The notes: generated by a model from the letters alone, not told the origin. Counted from the first letter of the stretch, positions 17,971-27,699 are shown. The stretch is DNA of 64,000 bases from an uncultured Eubacteriales bacterium (GCA_949288175.1 CASEIV010000009.1:1-64000), one strand, 5' to 3'. Made by a program: numbers and translations.

Positions 17971-19452
17971 ATGAAATCAATGATAAGTGCATTGAATGCA
18001 TTTTTTAAAAAAAGAGATAGTGTAATTGTGTTCTTTATAATCCTATTATCTATCATAGGTATTTCCCTAGATGTTACAATAATTTCTTCAGATGAATTAT
18101 GGAATTTTCAAAATGTACATAAAATGTACAATGGATTTGAAATATATAAAGATGCTAATGTTATATGTACACCTTTATTTTTTTATATAGGAAATTTTAT
18201 TTTACAATTATTAGGGCCGAATTTGTTAAGTTTTAGAATTTATAATATCATAATAGATACTATATTATTTTTTAGCACATATGTATTGTGTAAAAAACTA
18301 GAAATTTCAAAAGCTATTTCATTAATTATTGTTTTTATTCTAATGTTTGCACATCAATATATATTGGTTTTATGCATGGCAAATTATAATATATTAGCAC
18401 TTACATTTTTTGTAATAGGATTAATATGTATATTAAAAGAAAATTTAACTAAAAAAGATATAGCAATTCAAGGGATTATAGTTTTTTTAATAACATTTAC
18501 AAAGCAAAATATAGGTTTATATTATTTATTAGCAGTTACAGTAGAATTGTTCTTAGAAAATACAACCGTAAAGAAAAAATGTATCAATTTTTGTATGATG
18601 TTAGTTCCTTTTATTTTGTTAAGTATAGGAAGTATTATTTATTTTCAATATGCAGGAATTTTAAATGGTTTTATAGATTATGCCATATTAGGATTAAGAG
18701 AGTTTGGGCAAAAAAATGTATTAGTGAATAAACCTGATTTTGTTTTTTGGATTTTACTAGTTGTATTAAACATTTTTACAGTAAAACAAATGAAAAAAAA
18801 GGCATTATTTAAAGATGGTGAATATAAAAAAATACAGAAAGTGTTGATATTTTCAATATTTTTAACTTTTTCAATATTTCCAATAGTAAATTCTGCACAT
18901 TTTATGATTGGAATGTATCTATCATGGATTATATTATTATACATAATAAATTTTATTTGTTCACATATTTTTAAAAAGAAATATGCAAAATTAACAAATT
19001 ATGGCATGATTGTGTTAAGTTGTATTGCTATTTCATGTTCTATCTATTACTTTATTGATTGGCAAGAAAATAGAATAAAAGATAATCATTCCCCATACTA
19101 TGGTGGAATAATGGATACCAGTATTTATCATAAAATAGAAAATATAACAGAATATATAAAAACATCAAAGAAAAAAGTAATCATTTTATCACATGATGCA
19201 GCCTTTTACATGATAAATTTAAAAGAAAGTAATGGAAAAATGGACTTGCCATTTAAAGGAAATTTAGGAATGAAAGGTGAAGAAGGTCTTATAGAAGAAA
19301 TAAGTCAAATGAAAGAAGTAGAGATTCTTATAAAAAAGAAAGAAGAAGATATGAACTGGCAAGAATCTAAAATAGTAAGAAATTTTATTATTGGAAATTA
19401 TGAATATATAGGTGAAATAGAAGATTTTTTGATTTATACAGTGCAAAATTAG
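17971..19452 (+). CDS. Polytopic membrane protein, GT-C glycosyltransferase-like
   Basis: A 493-aa protein with about ten hydrophobic helices and a short soluble C-terminal part (about residues 395-493). The first extracytoplasmic loop after helix 1 carries SSDELWNFQNVHKMYNGFEIY, the acidic Asp/Glu pattern seen in the PMT/ArnT (GT39/GT-C) fold. Such enzymes transfer sugars from lipid carriers to protein or glycan outside the membrane; the substrate is unknown. It stands alone between the tRNAs and the secretion-like locus. The assignment is fold-level and inferred from topology and the loop motif. Confidence 0.6.
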   Translation: MKSMISALNAFFKKRDSVIVFFIILLSIIGISLDVTIISSDELWNFQNVHKMYNGFEIYKDANVICTPLFFYIGNFILQLLGPNLLSFRIYNIIIDTILFFSTYVLCKKLEISKAISLIIVFILMFAHQYILVLCMANYNILALTFFVIGLICILKENLTKKDIAIQGIIVFLITFTKQNIGLYYLLAVTVELFLENTTVKKKCINFCMMLVPFILLSIGSIIYFQYAGILNGFIDYAILGLREFGQKNVLVNKPDFVFWILLVVLNIFTVKQMKKKALFKDGEYKKIQKVLIFSIFLTFSIFPIVNSAHFMIGMYLSWIILLYIINFICSHIFKKKYAKLTNYGMIVLSCIAISCSIYYFIDWQENRIKDNHSPYYGGIMDTSIYHKIENITEYIKTSKKKVIILSHDAAFYMINLKESNGKMDLPFKGNLGMKGEEGLIEEISQMKEVEILIKKKEEDMNWQESKIVRNFIIGNYEYIGEIEDFLIYTVQN

Positions 19453-19481
19453 TTGAAAAAAAGGGAAAAATGAGGTATAAT
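19453..19481 (+). promoter_or_regulatory. Promoter of the secretion-like locus
   Basis: TTGAAA at 19453-19458 and TATAAT at 19476-19481 with a 17-bp spacer, immediately after the preceding stop codon and 38 bp before the ATG at 19519. Confidence 0.65.
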
Positions 19482-19518
19482 TAATTAAACGTGATAAATT
19501 TGAGAAAGGGGTGAAAAA

Positions 19519-20565
19519 ATGAGAAAAATTATAAAAAAAATAGTATGGATAAGTTTAATAATTATGATTTTTTGGACAAATGTGAATATGTGTTATGCAA
19601 ATGGAGATGACTGGAAAAAGTATTCTGTAGAGGAATATGGAGATATTCTTACAGGAGAAGCTAATAGAGCAGCAGAAATGGATGAAGCATTATCAAAAGC
19701 TATTCTTGAAAATAAAGAAGATGCACAATTATATATAGATTGTGTTAATGCTTTTGAAAATTCAGAAGTCGTGAGAGCTGGTATATGGAATATTAGTTCA
19801 ACAGTTACTGAAAAGAAAGCAGAAGCAAGAGAGATTGTGGAAGGAACGAGAGATCCAGAAAATCCAGAAGATAATTTATCATGGATAAGTTATGAAAATA
19901 AGATAGCGGATGCTTCGACAGACGAGGAATGGAGAGAAATTTATGAGGCTTTTGCGAATCCGGTTCCTGGTACAGGCAAGGGTGAGATGATTAATTACAT
20001 AGCTGAAAAGTATATAAGATTAGTAGGTCAAATTCTAGATTCAGCTTCTTTTCAAAATTGGGCAAGAGTTAATGAACCAAATGCACAAAGAACACTAGAG
20101 TTAAGAATGCAAGAATTACTAGAAAATGACTATGATATACAAGATGAAGAGGCACAAGATATAATAGAAAGATATGGGGCAGATGTGGATGCTAATGGAA
20201 ATCCAATTGATACTAATAGCCCAATATATGAATATCCTCAAAAAACAAGTGATAATAACAATTCTGAAGAAAGTTTAGAGGATTTAATAGAAGATGGAGA
20301 ATCTTTTCTGTCAAAAGGAAGTGTAAATATTGACCAAACAGCACTTCAAAATTTTTCAAAAACAATGTATAATATTTTATTAGCTATTGGTGTTGTAGTG
20401 GCTGTTATTATAGGTGCTTTAATTGGATTAAAATTAATGACAGCATCTGTAGAAGAAAAAGCAGAAGCTAAAAAATTAATTATACCATATATTGTAGGAT
20501 GTTTCATTGTATTTGGAGGATTTGGAATTTGGAAAATTGTGATTACAATATTGCAAGGAATATGA
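19519..20565 (+). CDS. Secreted protein with C-terminal VirB2-like two-helix domain
   Basis: A 348-aa protein. Residues 1-27 form a signal peptide (basic MRKIIKKI, hydrophobic core, cleavage near CYA-NG). A long soluble acidic helical region follows (about 28-265), which I do not recognise. The last 75 residues hold two membrane helices with a short polar turn, TASVEEKAEAKKLIIPYIVG, the same motif as in the two small VirB2/TrbC-like proteins that follow. It is thus a large relative of a type IV secretion pilin with an extra outer domain. GGGGTG precedes the ATG; the next gene follows by 10 nt. Confidence 0.65.
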   Translation: MRKIIKKIVWISLIIMIFWTNVNMCYANGDDWKKYSVEEYGDILTGEANRAAEMDEALSKAILENKEDAQLYIDCVNAFENSEVVRAGIWNISSTVTEKKAEAREIVEGTRDPENPEDNLSWISYENKIADASTDEEWREIYEAFANPVPGTGKGEMINYIAEKYIRLVGQILDSASFQNWARVNEPNAQRTLELRMQELLENDYDIQDEEAQDIIERYGADVDANGNPIDTNSPIYEYPQKTSDNNNSEESLEDLIEDGESFLSKGSVNIDQTALQNFSKTMYNILLAIGVVVAVIIGALIGLKLMTASVEEKAEAKKLIIPYIVGCFIVFGGFGIWKIVITILQGI

Positions 20566-20575
20566 GGTGAGGAAT

Positions 20576-20932
20576 ATGAAAAAAGTTTTTATAAGCATAC
20601 TGTTAGTAATGATATTAATAACTATCCCTTGTACTACTATTTTTGCAAGTCAAGATTTAGGACTAGGAACTTTGGAAAATTATAGAGGAACAAATCCGGA
20701 GTCAGAAACATTGAAAACGAAAGCAAATAATATATTAGGAGCTATTCAAATAGTAGGAATTGTAGCATCTGTTATCACTTTAATGATTATAGGAATTAAA
20801 TATATGTTAGGAAGCGTAGAAGAAAAAGCAGAGTATAAAAATACATTGAAACCATATGTTATTGGGGCATTTATACTGTTCACGGGAAGCTTTATACCTA
20901 ATCTTATCTATCAATTTGCACAAAATATGTAA
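20576..20932 (+). CDS. VirB2/TrbC-like pilin subunit
   Basis: A 118-aa protein with a signal peptide (MKKVFISILLVMILITIPC..., cleavage after IFA), a short polar stretch and two membrane helices separated by KYMLGSVEEKAEYKNTLKPY. This is the layout of VirB2/TrbC or T4SS_pilin subunits, which form the pilus or inner channel. The ATG at 20576 is chosen because GAGGTGAGG lies just upstream; a GTG at 20567 overlaps this site. It is co-transcribed with the gene before it. Confidence 0.75.
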   Translation: MKKVFISILLVMILITIPCTTIFASQDLGLGTLENYRGTNPESETLKTKANNILGAIQIVGIVASVITLMIIGIKYMLGSVEEKAEYKNTLKPYVIGAFILFTGSFIPNLIYQFAQNM

Positions 20933-20938
20933 AAAATG

Positions 20939-20967
20939 TTGAAAATTAAAAAAATAAATGTTATAAT
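20939..20967 (+). promoter_or_regulatory. Promoter of the third pilin-like gene
   Basis: TTGAAA at 20939-20944 and TATAAT at 20962-20967 with a 17-bp spacer, 51 bp upstream of the ATG at 21019. Confidence 0.65.
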
Positions 20968-21018
20968 ATAGGGTAGAAGAGTATTTAATACATTTTTAAA
21001 GATAAAAGGAGGAAAAAT

Positions 21019-21387
21019 ATGAATAAGAAAGTTGTTGTAAAAATAGTAAATATGATTTTAATAGCAATGGTAATTATATCTATTTCATTGAACTGTTTTG
21101 CATTAACACCTGATCAAATAACAGGTTCAGAAAATGTATCAGGTACCTCACAAATAACAAAGTTAGGAAATGATATTGTAGGGATTTTTCAAGTTGTAGG
21201 TGTTGTTTTAGCAGTAGTAATTATCATTGTTCTAGGTATTAAGTATATGTTGGGAAGTGCAGAAGAAAAATCAGAATACAAAAAATCAATGTTACCTTAT
21301 GTAGTTGGTGCCGCATTAATTTTCGCAGGTTCAATATTTGCAAACGTAATTTATCAATTTTTTGCGGGAATGAATGCTGCTGGTTAA
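21019..21387 (+). CDS. VirB2/TrbC-like pilin subunit, separately transcribed
   Basis: A 122-aa paralogue of the preceding gene: signal peptide ending near NCFA, then two membrane helices around KYMLGSAEEKSEYKKSMLPY, and a small C-terminal tail (FFAGMNAAG). It has its own promoter and a strong terminator, so it is probably made in larger amount than the rest of the locus, as expected for a major pilus subunit. AGGAGG precedes the ATG. The major-subunit role is inferred from this layout. Confidence 0.75.
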   Translation: MNKKVVVKIVNMILIAMVIISISLNCFALTPDQITGSENVSGTSQITKLGNDIVGIFQVVGVVLAVVIIIVLGIKYMLGSAEEKSEYKKSMLPYVVGAALIFAGSIFANVIYQFFAGMNAAG

Positions 21388-21396
21388 GAGATACAT

Positions 21397-21433
21397 AAAA
21401 AACAGAAATTGGTTATGCTAATTTCTGTTTTTT
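21397..21433 (+). terminator. Strong terminator after the third pilin-like gene
   Basis: AAAAAACAGAAATT pairs perfectly with AATTTCTGTTTTTT around a 9-nt loop, followed by G. The tail of the stem is itself a T-run, and the hairpin would work in both directions. Confidence 0.8.
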
Positions 21434-21484
21434 GTTACATAAGTATTACATTTATATTAAAAATATATTATTTTATACTTTTTT

Positions 21485-21524
21485 ACTCAAAAATGTTACA
21501 ATTTTTGAGTTTTTTTGTTATAAT
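21485..21524 (+). promoter_or_regulatory. Second hairpin overlapping a promoter for the prgI-virB4 unit
   Basis: ACTCAAAAA (21485-21493) and TTTTTGAGT (21502-21510) form a 9-bp stem followed by T7, a terminator in form. The same stretch holds TTACAA (21496-21501) and TATAAT (21519-21524) with a 17-bp spacer, 42 bp before the prgI-like ATG. The overlap suggests termination and re-initiation here, though only one function may be real. Confidence 0.5.
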
Positions 21525-21565
21525 AAAATATAAGTAGAAATGTTTATATCAGAAGGGAGAATTAT

Positions 21566-21931
21566 ATGGGAACTTATAATTTACCAAGAAATGTAAAAGG
21601 TGAAGGAAGAATATTATTTATATTTTCTGTAAAAGCATTATTATATACTGTCATAGGTGGTGCAATTGGTGCAATATTTTATTTTATATTTAATCTGATA
21701 GAGATGCGTTTTGTAGGAATTATTTTTGTAGCAATTTTTGCATTAATTGGATTTTTAATAGGGACGTTTAAAATGCCTGAATCAAATGCATTTTCTATTA
21801 CGAAAAAAACAGGTGGAGAAAATATAGATGATGTCATAAAAAGATACATAGAATTTAAACTACAAAAAAACAAGATATATGTATATCAAGATACAAAAAA
21901 CAATGTAGAGGAGGAAACAAAAGATGAATAA
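21566..21931 (+). CDS. PrgI family protein of type IV secretion-like system
   Basis: A 121-aa protein with N-terminal TYNLPRNVKGEGRILFIFS, typical of PrgI-like proteins of Gram-positive conjugation systems, and two membrane helices (about residues 24-45 and 50-70). The C-terminal part is charged (EETKDE). PrgI is a small inner-membrane component found next to VirB4 and is equated with VirB3-like proteins. AGAAGGGAG precedes the ATG. It overlaps the next gene by 8 nt, indicating translational coupling. Confidence 0.75.
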   Translation: MGTYNLPRNVKGEGRILFIFSVKALLYTVIGGAIGAIFYFIFNLIEMRFVGIIFVAIFALIGFLIGTFKMPESNAFSITKKTGGENIDDVIKRYIEFKLQKNKIYVYQDTKNNVEEETKDE

Positions 21932-23165
21932 TATGGATGCTAATACTCTATCAGGATTACTTTCTATTATATTAGGAGTTTTTATATTTATTCTAATCAT
22001 CTTAGTAGTAATCTTAGTTGTTCTTAAATTTCGCGATATGAGTAAAAAAGGCGAAATGAAAAAAAATAATGATGCCATAGGAAATAATAATGAAAATAAA
22101 AAAGAGAAAAATAAAGCAACAGAATATGTACAATATAACAAACAATTTATATATGATTTTATGGAATTTGAAAAAATAGAAGATAATATGATTGTTGAAA
22201 AAAACGGAAGAAGATATTTAATGGTTGTAGAATGCCAAGGAATTAACTATGATTTAATGTCAAAAATTGAAAAAATAGGAGTAGAAGAAGGATTTCAACA
22301 ATTTTTAAATACTTTAAGACATCCTATACAAATATATATTCAAACAAGAACCGTTAATTTAGAAGGAAGTCTTTCGAAATATAAAGCAAAAGTCAAAGAA
22401 ATAGAAGATAAATACAACAAAATGCTATATCAATATAATCAAATGAAAGCCTCAGATACATATAGCAAAAATGAGTTAGATGAATATTGGTTTGAATTAA
22501 CAAAACAAAAAAATTTGTTAGAATATGGTAGAGATATTGTTAATAATACAGAAAAAATGAGTTTAAATAAAAATATATTAAATAAAAAATATTTTATCAT
22601 TATTCCATATTTTTTAGAGGAAAATGCAGAAAAATATGATAGAGATGAAATAAGAAATATTGCATTTTCTGAGTTATATACAAATGCACAAGCAATTATT
22701 AGAACTTTATCTTCATGTTCTGTAATGGGAAAAATTTTATCATCTAAAGAATTAGTGGATTTACTATATGTGGCATATAATAGAGATGACTCAGAAATTT
22801 TAGGAACAGATAAAGCAATGATGGCAGGATATGAAGAATTATATTCAACATCAGAAGATGTATATGAAAAGAAAATAAAAGAATTAGATAAAATTATTAA
22901 TGATAGAGCAATTGATTTAGCGAATGAAACAATCCAAAAAGTGAAATCAAGACCACAACAAATTGCAGAAGAAAAAGAGGAGAATTTGGATGAATTAATA
23001 AGAAAAATGGCTGCACTTGTTATACAAGAAAATCAATCTTATGTAGGAACAGAAATCGCGGAAGAAGCGATTAAAGAAATTGAAAATGGTGAAGGAGGAA
23101 ATGCAAATGAGAAAGTCCAAAAGAAAACAAGAAGAACAACAAATCACAGGACAGTTAATAAATAA
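21924..23165 (+). CDS. Membrane-anchored VirB4 N-domain-like protein
   Basis: A 413-aa protein with one N-terminal membrane helix (about residues 12-36), a charged stretch rich in Asn/Lys, then a domain whose text (FIYDFMEFEKIEDNMIVEKN, then VVECQGINYDLMS, then GFQQFLNTLRHPIQIYIQTR) resembles the N-terminal region of TraC/VirB4 ATPases. No Walker motif is present. A coiled-coil-like section lies in the middle. GAGGAGG precedes the ATG. The end overlaps the VirB4-like gene by 59 nt. It could be a split-off VirB4 N-domain or a separate membrane adaptor for the ATPase. Confidence 0.6.
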   Translation: MNNMDANTLSGLLSIILGVFIFILIILVVILVVLKFRDMSKKGEMKKNNDAIGNNNENKKEKNKATEYVQYNKQFIYDFMEFEKIEDNMIVEKNGRRYLMVVECQGINYDLMSKIEKIGVEEGFQQFLNTLRHPIQIYIQTRTVNLEGSLSKYKAKVKEIEDKYNKMLYQYNQMKASDTYSKNELDEYWFELTKQKNLLEYGRDIVNNTEKMSLNKNILNKKYFIIIPYFLEENAEKYDRDEIRNIAFSELYTNAQAIIRTLSSCSVMGKILSSKELVDLLYVAYNRDDSEILGTDKAMMAGYEELYSTSEDVYEKKIKELDKIINDRAIDLANETIQKVKSRPQQIAEEKEENLDELIRKMAALVIQENQSYVGTEIAEEAIKEIENGEGGNANEKVQKKTRRTTNHRTVNK

Positions 23166-25071
23166 TGACCAACCAGGAATATTAAAAAAACGAACAATCA
23201 AAGAAATTATAGCACCAGCAGGTATTGATGCTTCTAAAATCGACCATTTAGAGATTATATCTAATGTAACAAGATATGCTAGAAGTTTCTTTGTATCAGC
23301 ATTGCCTCGTATGTGTAGTTTCCCAGATTTATTTAGAGATTTATATTTTTTCGGAGATGTAAATACTTCTATATATATTACACCTATTCCAGAATCAAGG
23401 TCACAAAACGAATTAAATAAAGTTATCAATGAGTTGGAAACAGAAAGATTAGTTGCTGCTGATAGAGGAAATATTAACAGGGAAAGTACATTAACACAGA
23501 AAAGATTTGAAGCTGAACAATTAAGAGACGAAATTGCGGCTGGATTTAATAAGATGTATGATGCTTCTATTATTTCTACATTATTTACATATAGTTTAGA
23601 AGATTTGGATAGATTAACCAAAATGTTGTCTACAGAAGTTTCAAAATCTTTAGTAGGTATTAAAAGTGCATGGGCAATTCAAGAAAAAGCATTTAAGTCA
23701 AATTTACCATTAATGGATGATAAAATAAAAAAGATACATTCATTTGATAGTAGGTCAATGGGAACCGTATTTCCATTTACAACGTCAGAAGTAGGGCATT
23801 CAACAGGAGTACCATTAGGCTTTAATAAACAGACAGGAACCCCTATTTTATTTGATAATTTTCATCCATCTTTGACAAATTATAATATGGTTATATTTGC
23901 TAAATCTGGTGCGGGAAAATCTGTAACGATGAAAACATTAATTTCAAGATCTTCTGTTTTAATGGGAATAGAGAGTTTAGCGCTAGATGCAGAAGGGGAA
24001 TATCAAATTGTGGCAGAAAGTTTAGGTGGAATTAATGTTGTATTAAGTCCAAATTCAAAAACAGTTATTAATTTATTTGATATAGAACCAGAAAATGTAA
24101 AGGATGAAATTACGGGTAGAGAGAGAACAGTCTTAAACGTAGAAAATAAAGTAGAAGACGTTACACAAGCATTATTAACAATGGCAAGGGGTAGTACAAG
24201 AAGTCAAGAAGTAAATGAAGTAACAAAACAAGTTATTGCTGAAGCAGTAGCTGAAGAATATGCAAGTTTAGGAATTACAAATGATCCAACAAGTATATAT
24301 AAGTCAGAAGGAGATTTTCAAAAAGGAGATAAATTATACAAAGATAAAAAAGAAATGCCAACAATTGGAAGCTGGTATAAAAGAATAGAAAAAAAGGCAC
24401 AAGAAAACAAAAATATAGATTATCAACATCATTATAGTTACTTATTAAAAGTTATGAGACAATATATTAGAGAATATAATGGTCAAATGGCGTATTTTGA
24501 TGGACAATCTACATTTGAACTATTAGATGGAGCACCTTTCATCAATTTGGATATTTCACAATTAGAGGAAAGGTTTGCGAGACCACTTGCTCAACAAATA
24601 TTACTTTCATGGATATGGGAAAAATATGTTAAGAAAAATAGTGAGGACAGAAAAAGAGCAAGACAAAAAAGAGTACTAGTGGATGAGGCATGGATGTTAT
24701 TGCCATATCCAGAAGCTGTTGACTTTTTAAATACAATGGCAAGACGTGCCAGAAAAAGAAATGTATCTTTAGCGATTATATCACAAAGATTTCAAGATTT
24801 TTATGAAAAACCAGAAGCACAAGCGGTTTTGACATCATCAGATACTAAGTTATTTTTAGCACAAGATAAATCTGAAATTGAACAATTAAAACAAGTTTTT
24901 AAATTAAGTGAAGGAGAAGCAAATTTTTTAATTACTTGCCTAAAAGGAGAAGGACTTTTAAAAGTAGGTGGAGATACAGCGATTTTACAAATCACACCAA
25001 CAGCAAAAGAATTTGAGTTTGTGGAAACAAATTTAAATAAATTAGCAAAGATGAGAAAAAGGGCAGGATAA
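23107..25071 (+). CDS. VirB4/TraC-like secretion ATPase
   Basis: A 654-aa cytoplasmic ATPase that would power assembly of a type IV secretion channel. It has Walker A AKSGAGKSVTMKTL (about residue 268), Walker B RVLVDEAWMLL (about 521), the downstream ARRARKRNVSLAIISQRFQDF box, and an N-terminal TraC-like half. The ATG at 23107 is chosen since AAGGAGG ends 8 nt upstream; earlier TTG and ATG codons are less well placed. It is the only conserved motor in the locus; no VirD4 or VirB11 homologue is visible. Confidence 0.85.
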   Translation: MRKSKRKQEEQQITGQLINNDQPGILKKRTIKEIIAPAGIDASKIDHLEIISNVTRYARSFFVSALPRMCSFPDLFRDLYFFGDVNTSIYITPIPESRSQNELNKVINELETERLVAADRGNINRESTLTQKRFEAEQLRDEIAAGFNKMYDASIISTLFTYSLEDLDRLTKMLSTEVSKSLVGIKSAWAIQEKAFKSNLPLMDDKIKKIHSFDSRSMGTVFPFTTSEVGHSTGVPLGFNKQTGTPILFDNFHPSLTNYNMVIFAKSGAGKSVTMKTLISRSSVLMGIESLALDAEGEYQIVAESLGGINVVLSPNSKTVINLFDIEPENVKDEITGRERTVLNVENKVEDVTQALLTMARGSTRSQEVNEVTKQVIAEAVAEEYASLGITNDPTSIYKSEGDFQKGDKLYKDKKEMPTIGSWYKRIEKKAQENKNIDYQHHYSYLLKVMRQYIREYNGQMAYFDGQSTFELLDGAPFINLDISQLEERFARPLAQQILLSWIWEKYVKKNSEDRKRARQKRVLVDEAWMLLPYPEAVDFLNTMARRARKRNVSLAIISQRFQDFYEKPEAQAVLTSSDTKLFLAQDKSEIEQLKQVFKLSEGEANFLITCLKGEGLLKVGGDTAILQITPTAKEFEFVETNLNKLAKMRKRAG

Positions 25072-25089
25072 TATAAATAGGAGGAAAAA

Positions 25090-27699
25090 ATGAAAAATCA
25101 CACAAAAATGAATTTAATACAAAAGATTATCATATCCTTAGTCATTGTCGTGATATTGTTTACTTGTATCATTCCGAATCCTTCTTATGCTGGAGTAGAA
25201 GATATTGCAGGAGGATTATTAAAAGAAGTTGTACAATTATTTGCGTCTTTTGGAGATGTTATAATGGGAGCATTAAATAAGTTTATGTTAGGATCTGATA
25301 GATTTCTTTCTTCAATGTTACCACAAGATGATGTTAACTTGGAAGAAGATTCAGGCTCTTGGTTAGTAGAAGGTGTAAATGATGAACCGGCAGATGTTGT
25401 GATTGAGTCTGATTATATGGATGAAAAAACATTTTTATTAGATGCTTCTTCATATCAAATTCCAAATATGTTGTATTCTCCTGAGAATATTTTTGCAAAT
25501 AATATAGCAGTTTTAGATATTAATTTTTTAAGACCTAATACATATTCATCTATTATTAGTTCAGGAGAACAATCAGATATAGAAAAGGCAGAAGAAGCAG
25601 CACAATCAGCAGCTGGAGGCACTTTACAAACAACAATTGCCTCATGGTATAAATCCTTTAGAAATATTGCTATAGTTGGTTTACTATCTGTTTTGGTATA
25701 TTTAGGAATTAGAATTTTAATTAGTTCAACAGCAGCTGATAAAGCAAAATATAAAGAATCTCTTCGAGATTGGTTTATGGCACTATGTTTAGTATTTGTT
25801 ATTCATATTATTATGTCAGGAATTTTATTATTGACAGATACGATAAACTCTTTATTTTCAACATCAATTGATAATGGAATTATTGTACAAGCAACGCATA
25901 GTGATGAAGGTGAAAATGCAAACCAGACATTTAAATTTAGAACTAACCTAGTTGGATTAGCAAGATTTAAAGCACAAGCAGATCAATGGCAAGATGCGAC
26001 AGCATATACAATTATCTATTTAGCATTAGTTATTTATACATGTATGTTTACATTCATGTATTTTAAGAGGTTTTTATGGATGGCATTTTTTACAATGATA
26101 TCACCATTGGTAGCTTTGACTTATCCTCTAGATAAAGCAGGAGATGGACATGCACAGGCATTTAATTTATGGTTTAAAGAATATACAATGAATGCCATTA
26201 TACAACCTGTACACTTGATTTTGTATTCTGTATTTGTATCATCAGCGATTGATTTAGCAACAGATAACCCAATATATGCAATTGTCGCAATTGCCTTCTT
26301 GGTACCAGCAGAGAAATTTATTAAGAAAATGTTTAGATTGGATCAATCTAATACAGAAAGTGACTTCGGTTCATTTGCAGGTGGTGCAATGGCAATGAGC
26401 GCATTAAATGCATTAAAAGGTTTAGGTAGTGGAAATGCTGGAAAACAAAAAGGAGCAACTAATAAAGGTGATAATGCAAATGATGATAAAATTAATTTTG
26501 CTAAAAAGGATGATGCAGACAAGTTAAATTCATTTAACTCTGGTGATGGAAGTGGAATGTTTTTACCAGAAGATAGTCAAGACGAACAACAAGAAATGTT
26601 AGACGATAGAAATGTATGGCAAGATATGGCAAATGATCCAAACGAAACAGAACAAAATAGAGCAGACGCACAGGAAGAAGTAGATAGATTAAATCAACAA
26701 TTAGGCGATAATGGGGATGACGCAGATGATGATAATCTTGGATTACAAGCAAATAATGGTAATGAACAAGAAGATGGAGATGGTGAATTAGAGCAATGGG
26801 ATTCACAAAAATTCCCAAGACTTACTGCATTTAGAAATAGAGCATCAGCAGTAAAAGATAAGGCAAAAGAGAAAGCACCAGGACTTAAAAAATTTGGAAT
26901 AAGAGGTGCAAAAACACTAGGAAAAGGAGCACTATTTGCTGGAAGAGGATTGGTAAGAGCAACTGGTATGATTGGTGGAGCAACTATAGGATTAGCAGCT
27001 GGATTAACAACTGGGGATATGTCAAAGGCAGCTTCTTTTGCGGCAACAGGTGCTTTGGCTGGAAATGTAATAGGAAAAAATTTTAATAATGTGGCAGGCA
27101 GGGTAGGAAGAGGTGTTTTAAATGCACCTAGAAACATAAAAAATAGTGCAAGAGATTTACGATATGCTTGGGATACAGATATGCATGGAGCAACAGTGGC
27201 GAGACAACATAGAATGGAAAGTCAAAACAAAGATGCAAGAAAACAACTATTAAAACGTAGTAATACAGAAGAAAGAGAAAAAGCAAGAGAATGGATGGGT
27301 AAAAATAATTATCAAGGAAGTGAAGAAAGCTATTTAAATGCAAAAGCAGATTTACTTGAAGCAGGCGTTAAAGAAGAGTTGATTGATGATGTTTTGAAAA
27401 CAGAATATACAGAAACAGGTTCTATATCAGGTTCTAATCATCAAGCATATGTGGATGCAGCTGGATTTATTAGTAAACACAATTATAGTAAAGACACGAT
27501 AGAAGATGAAGAAAAAATGGCAAGAATGGAAGAAAGAGTACAATCTATGGTATCTAATCCAAATGATCAATTAGCAGTTATGAGATTGACCTCAAAAATG
27601 TTAGGTGCAGATAAGCTATATGAACAACGTAGAAGAGCAGGACAAACTAGAATCGGTAGACCTCAAAGAGAAAACAATGGGGATTCAGGAAATCATTAA
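25090..27699 (+). CDS. VirB6/TrbL-like polytopic membrane protein
   Basis: An 869-aa protein with a signal-like first helix (residues 16-34), a periplasmic-type stretch, then a block of about five membrane helices (about 195-415), as in VirB6/TrbL channel proteins. The C-terminal half (about 430-869) is soluble, Asn/Asp/Gln-rich and then Gly/Ala- and Arg/Lys-rich, and includes a glycine-zipper-like GATIGLAAGLTTGDMSKAASF. AGGAGG precedes the ATG. The long C-terminal domain is longer than in VirB6 itself and might be cytoplasmic. The identity rests on topology and position. Confidence 0.65.
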   Translation: MKNHTKMNLIQKIIISLVIVVILFTCIIPNPSYAGVEDIAGGLLKEVVQLFASFGDVIMGALNKFMLGSDRFLSSMLPQDDVNLEEDSGSWLVEGVNDEPADVVIESDYMDEKTFLLDASSYQIPNMLYSPENIFANNIAVLDINFLRPNTYSSIISSGEQSDIEKAEEAAQSAAGGTLQTTIASWYKSFRNIAIVGLLSVLVYLGIRILISSTAADKAKYKESLRDWFMALCLVFVIHIIMSGILLLTDTINSLFSTSIDNGIIVQATHSDEGENANQTFKFRTNLVGLARFKAQADQWQDATAYTIIYLALVIYTCMFTFMYFKRFLWMAFFTMISPLVALTYPLDKAGDGHAQAFNLWFKEYTMNAIIQPVHLILYSVFVSSAIDLATDNPIYAIVAIAFLVPAEKFIKKMFRLDQSNTESDFGSFAGGAMAMSALNALKGLGSGNAGKQKGATNKGDNANDDKINFAKKDDADKLNSFNSGDGSGMFLPEDSQDEQQEMLDDRNVWQDMANDPNETEQNRADAQEEVDRLNQQLGDNGDDADDDNLGLQANNGNEQEDGDGELEQWDSQKFPRLTAFRNRASAVKDKAKEKAPGLKKFGIRGAKTLGKGALFAGRGLVRATGMIGGATIGLAAGLTTGDMSKAASFAATGALAGNVIGKNFNNVAGRVGRGVLNAPRNIKNSARDLRYAWDTDMHGATVARQHRMESQNKDARKQLLKRSNTEEREKAREWMGKNNYQGSEESYLNAKADLLEAGVKEELIDDVLKTEYTETGSISGSNHQAYVDAAGFISKHNYSKDTIEDEEKMARMEERVQSMVSNPNDQLAVMRLTSKMLGADKLYEQRRRAGQTRIGRPQRENNGDSGNH

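Noticed and set aside
26534..27343. Several minus-strand frames within the VirB6-like gene
   Set aside because: Shadows caused by the repetitive, Gly/Ala/Asn-rich composition of the plus-strand gene; no ribosome binding sites.
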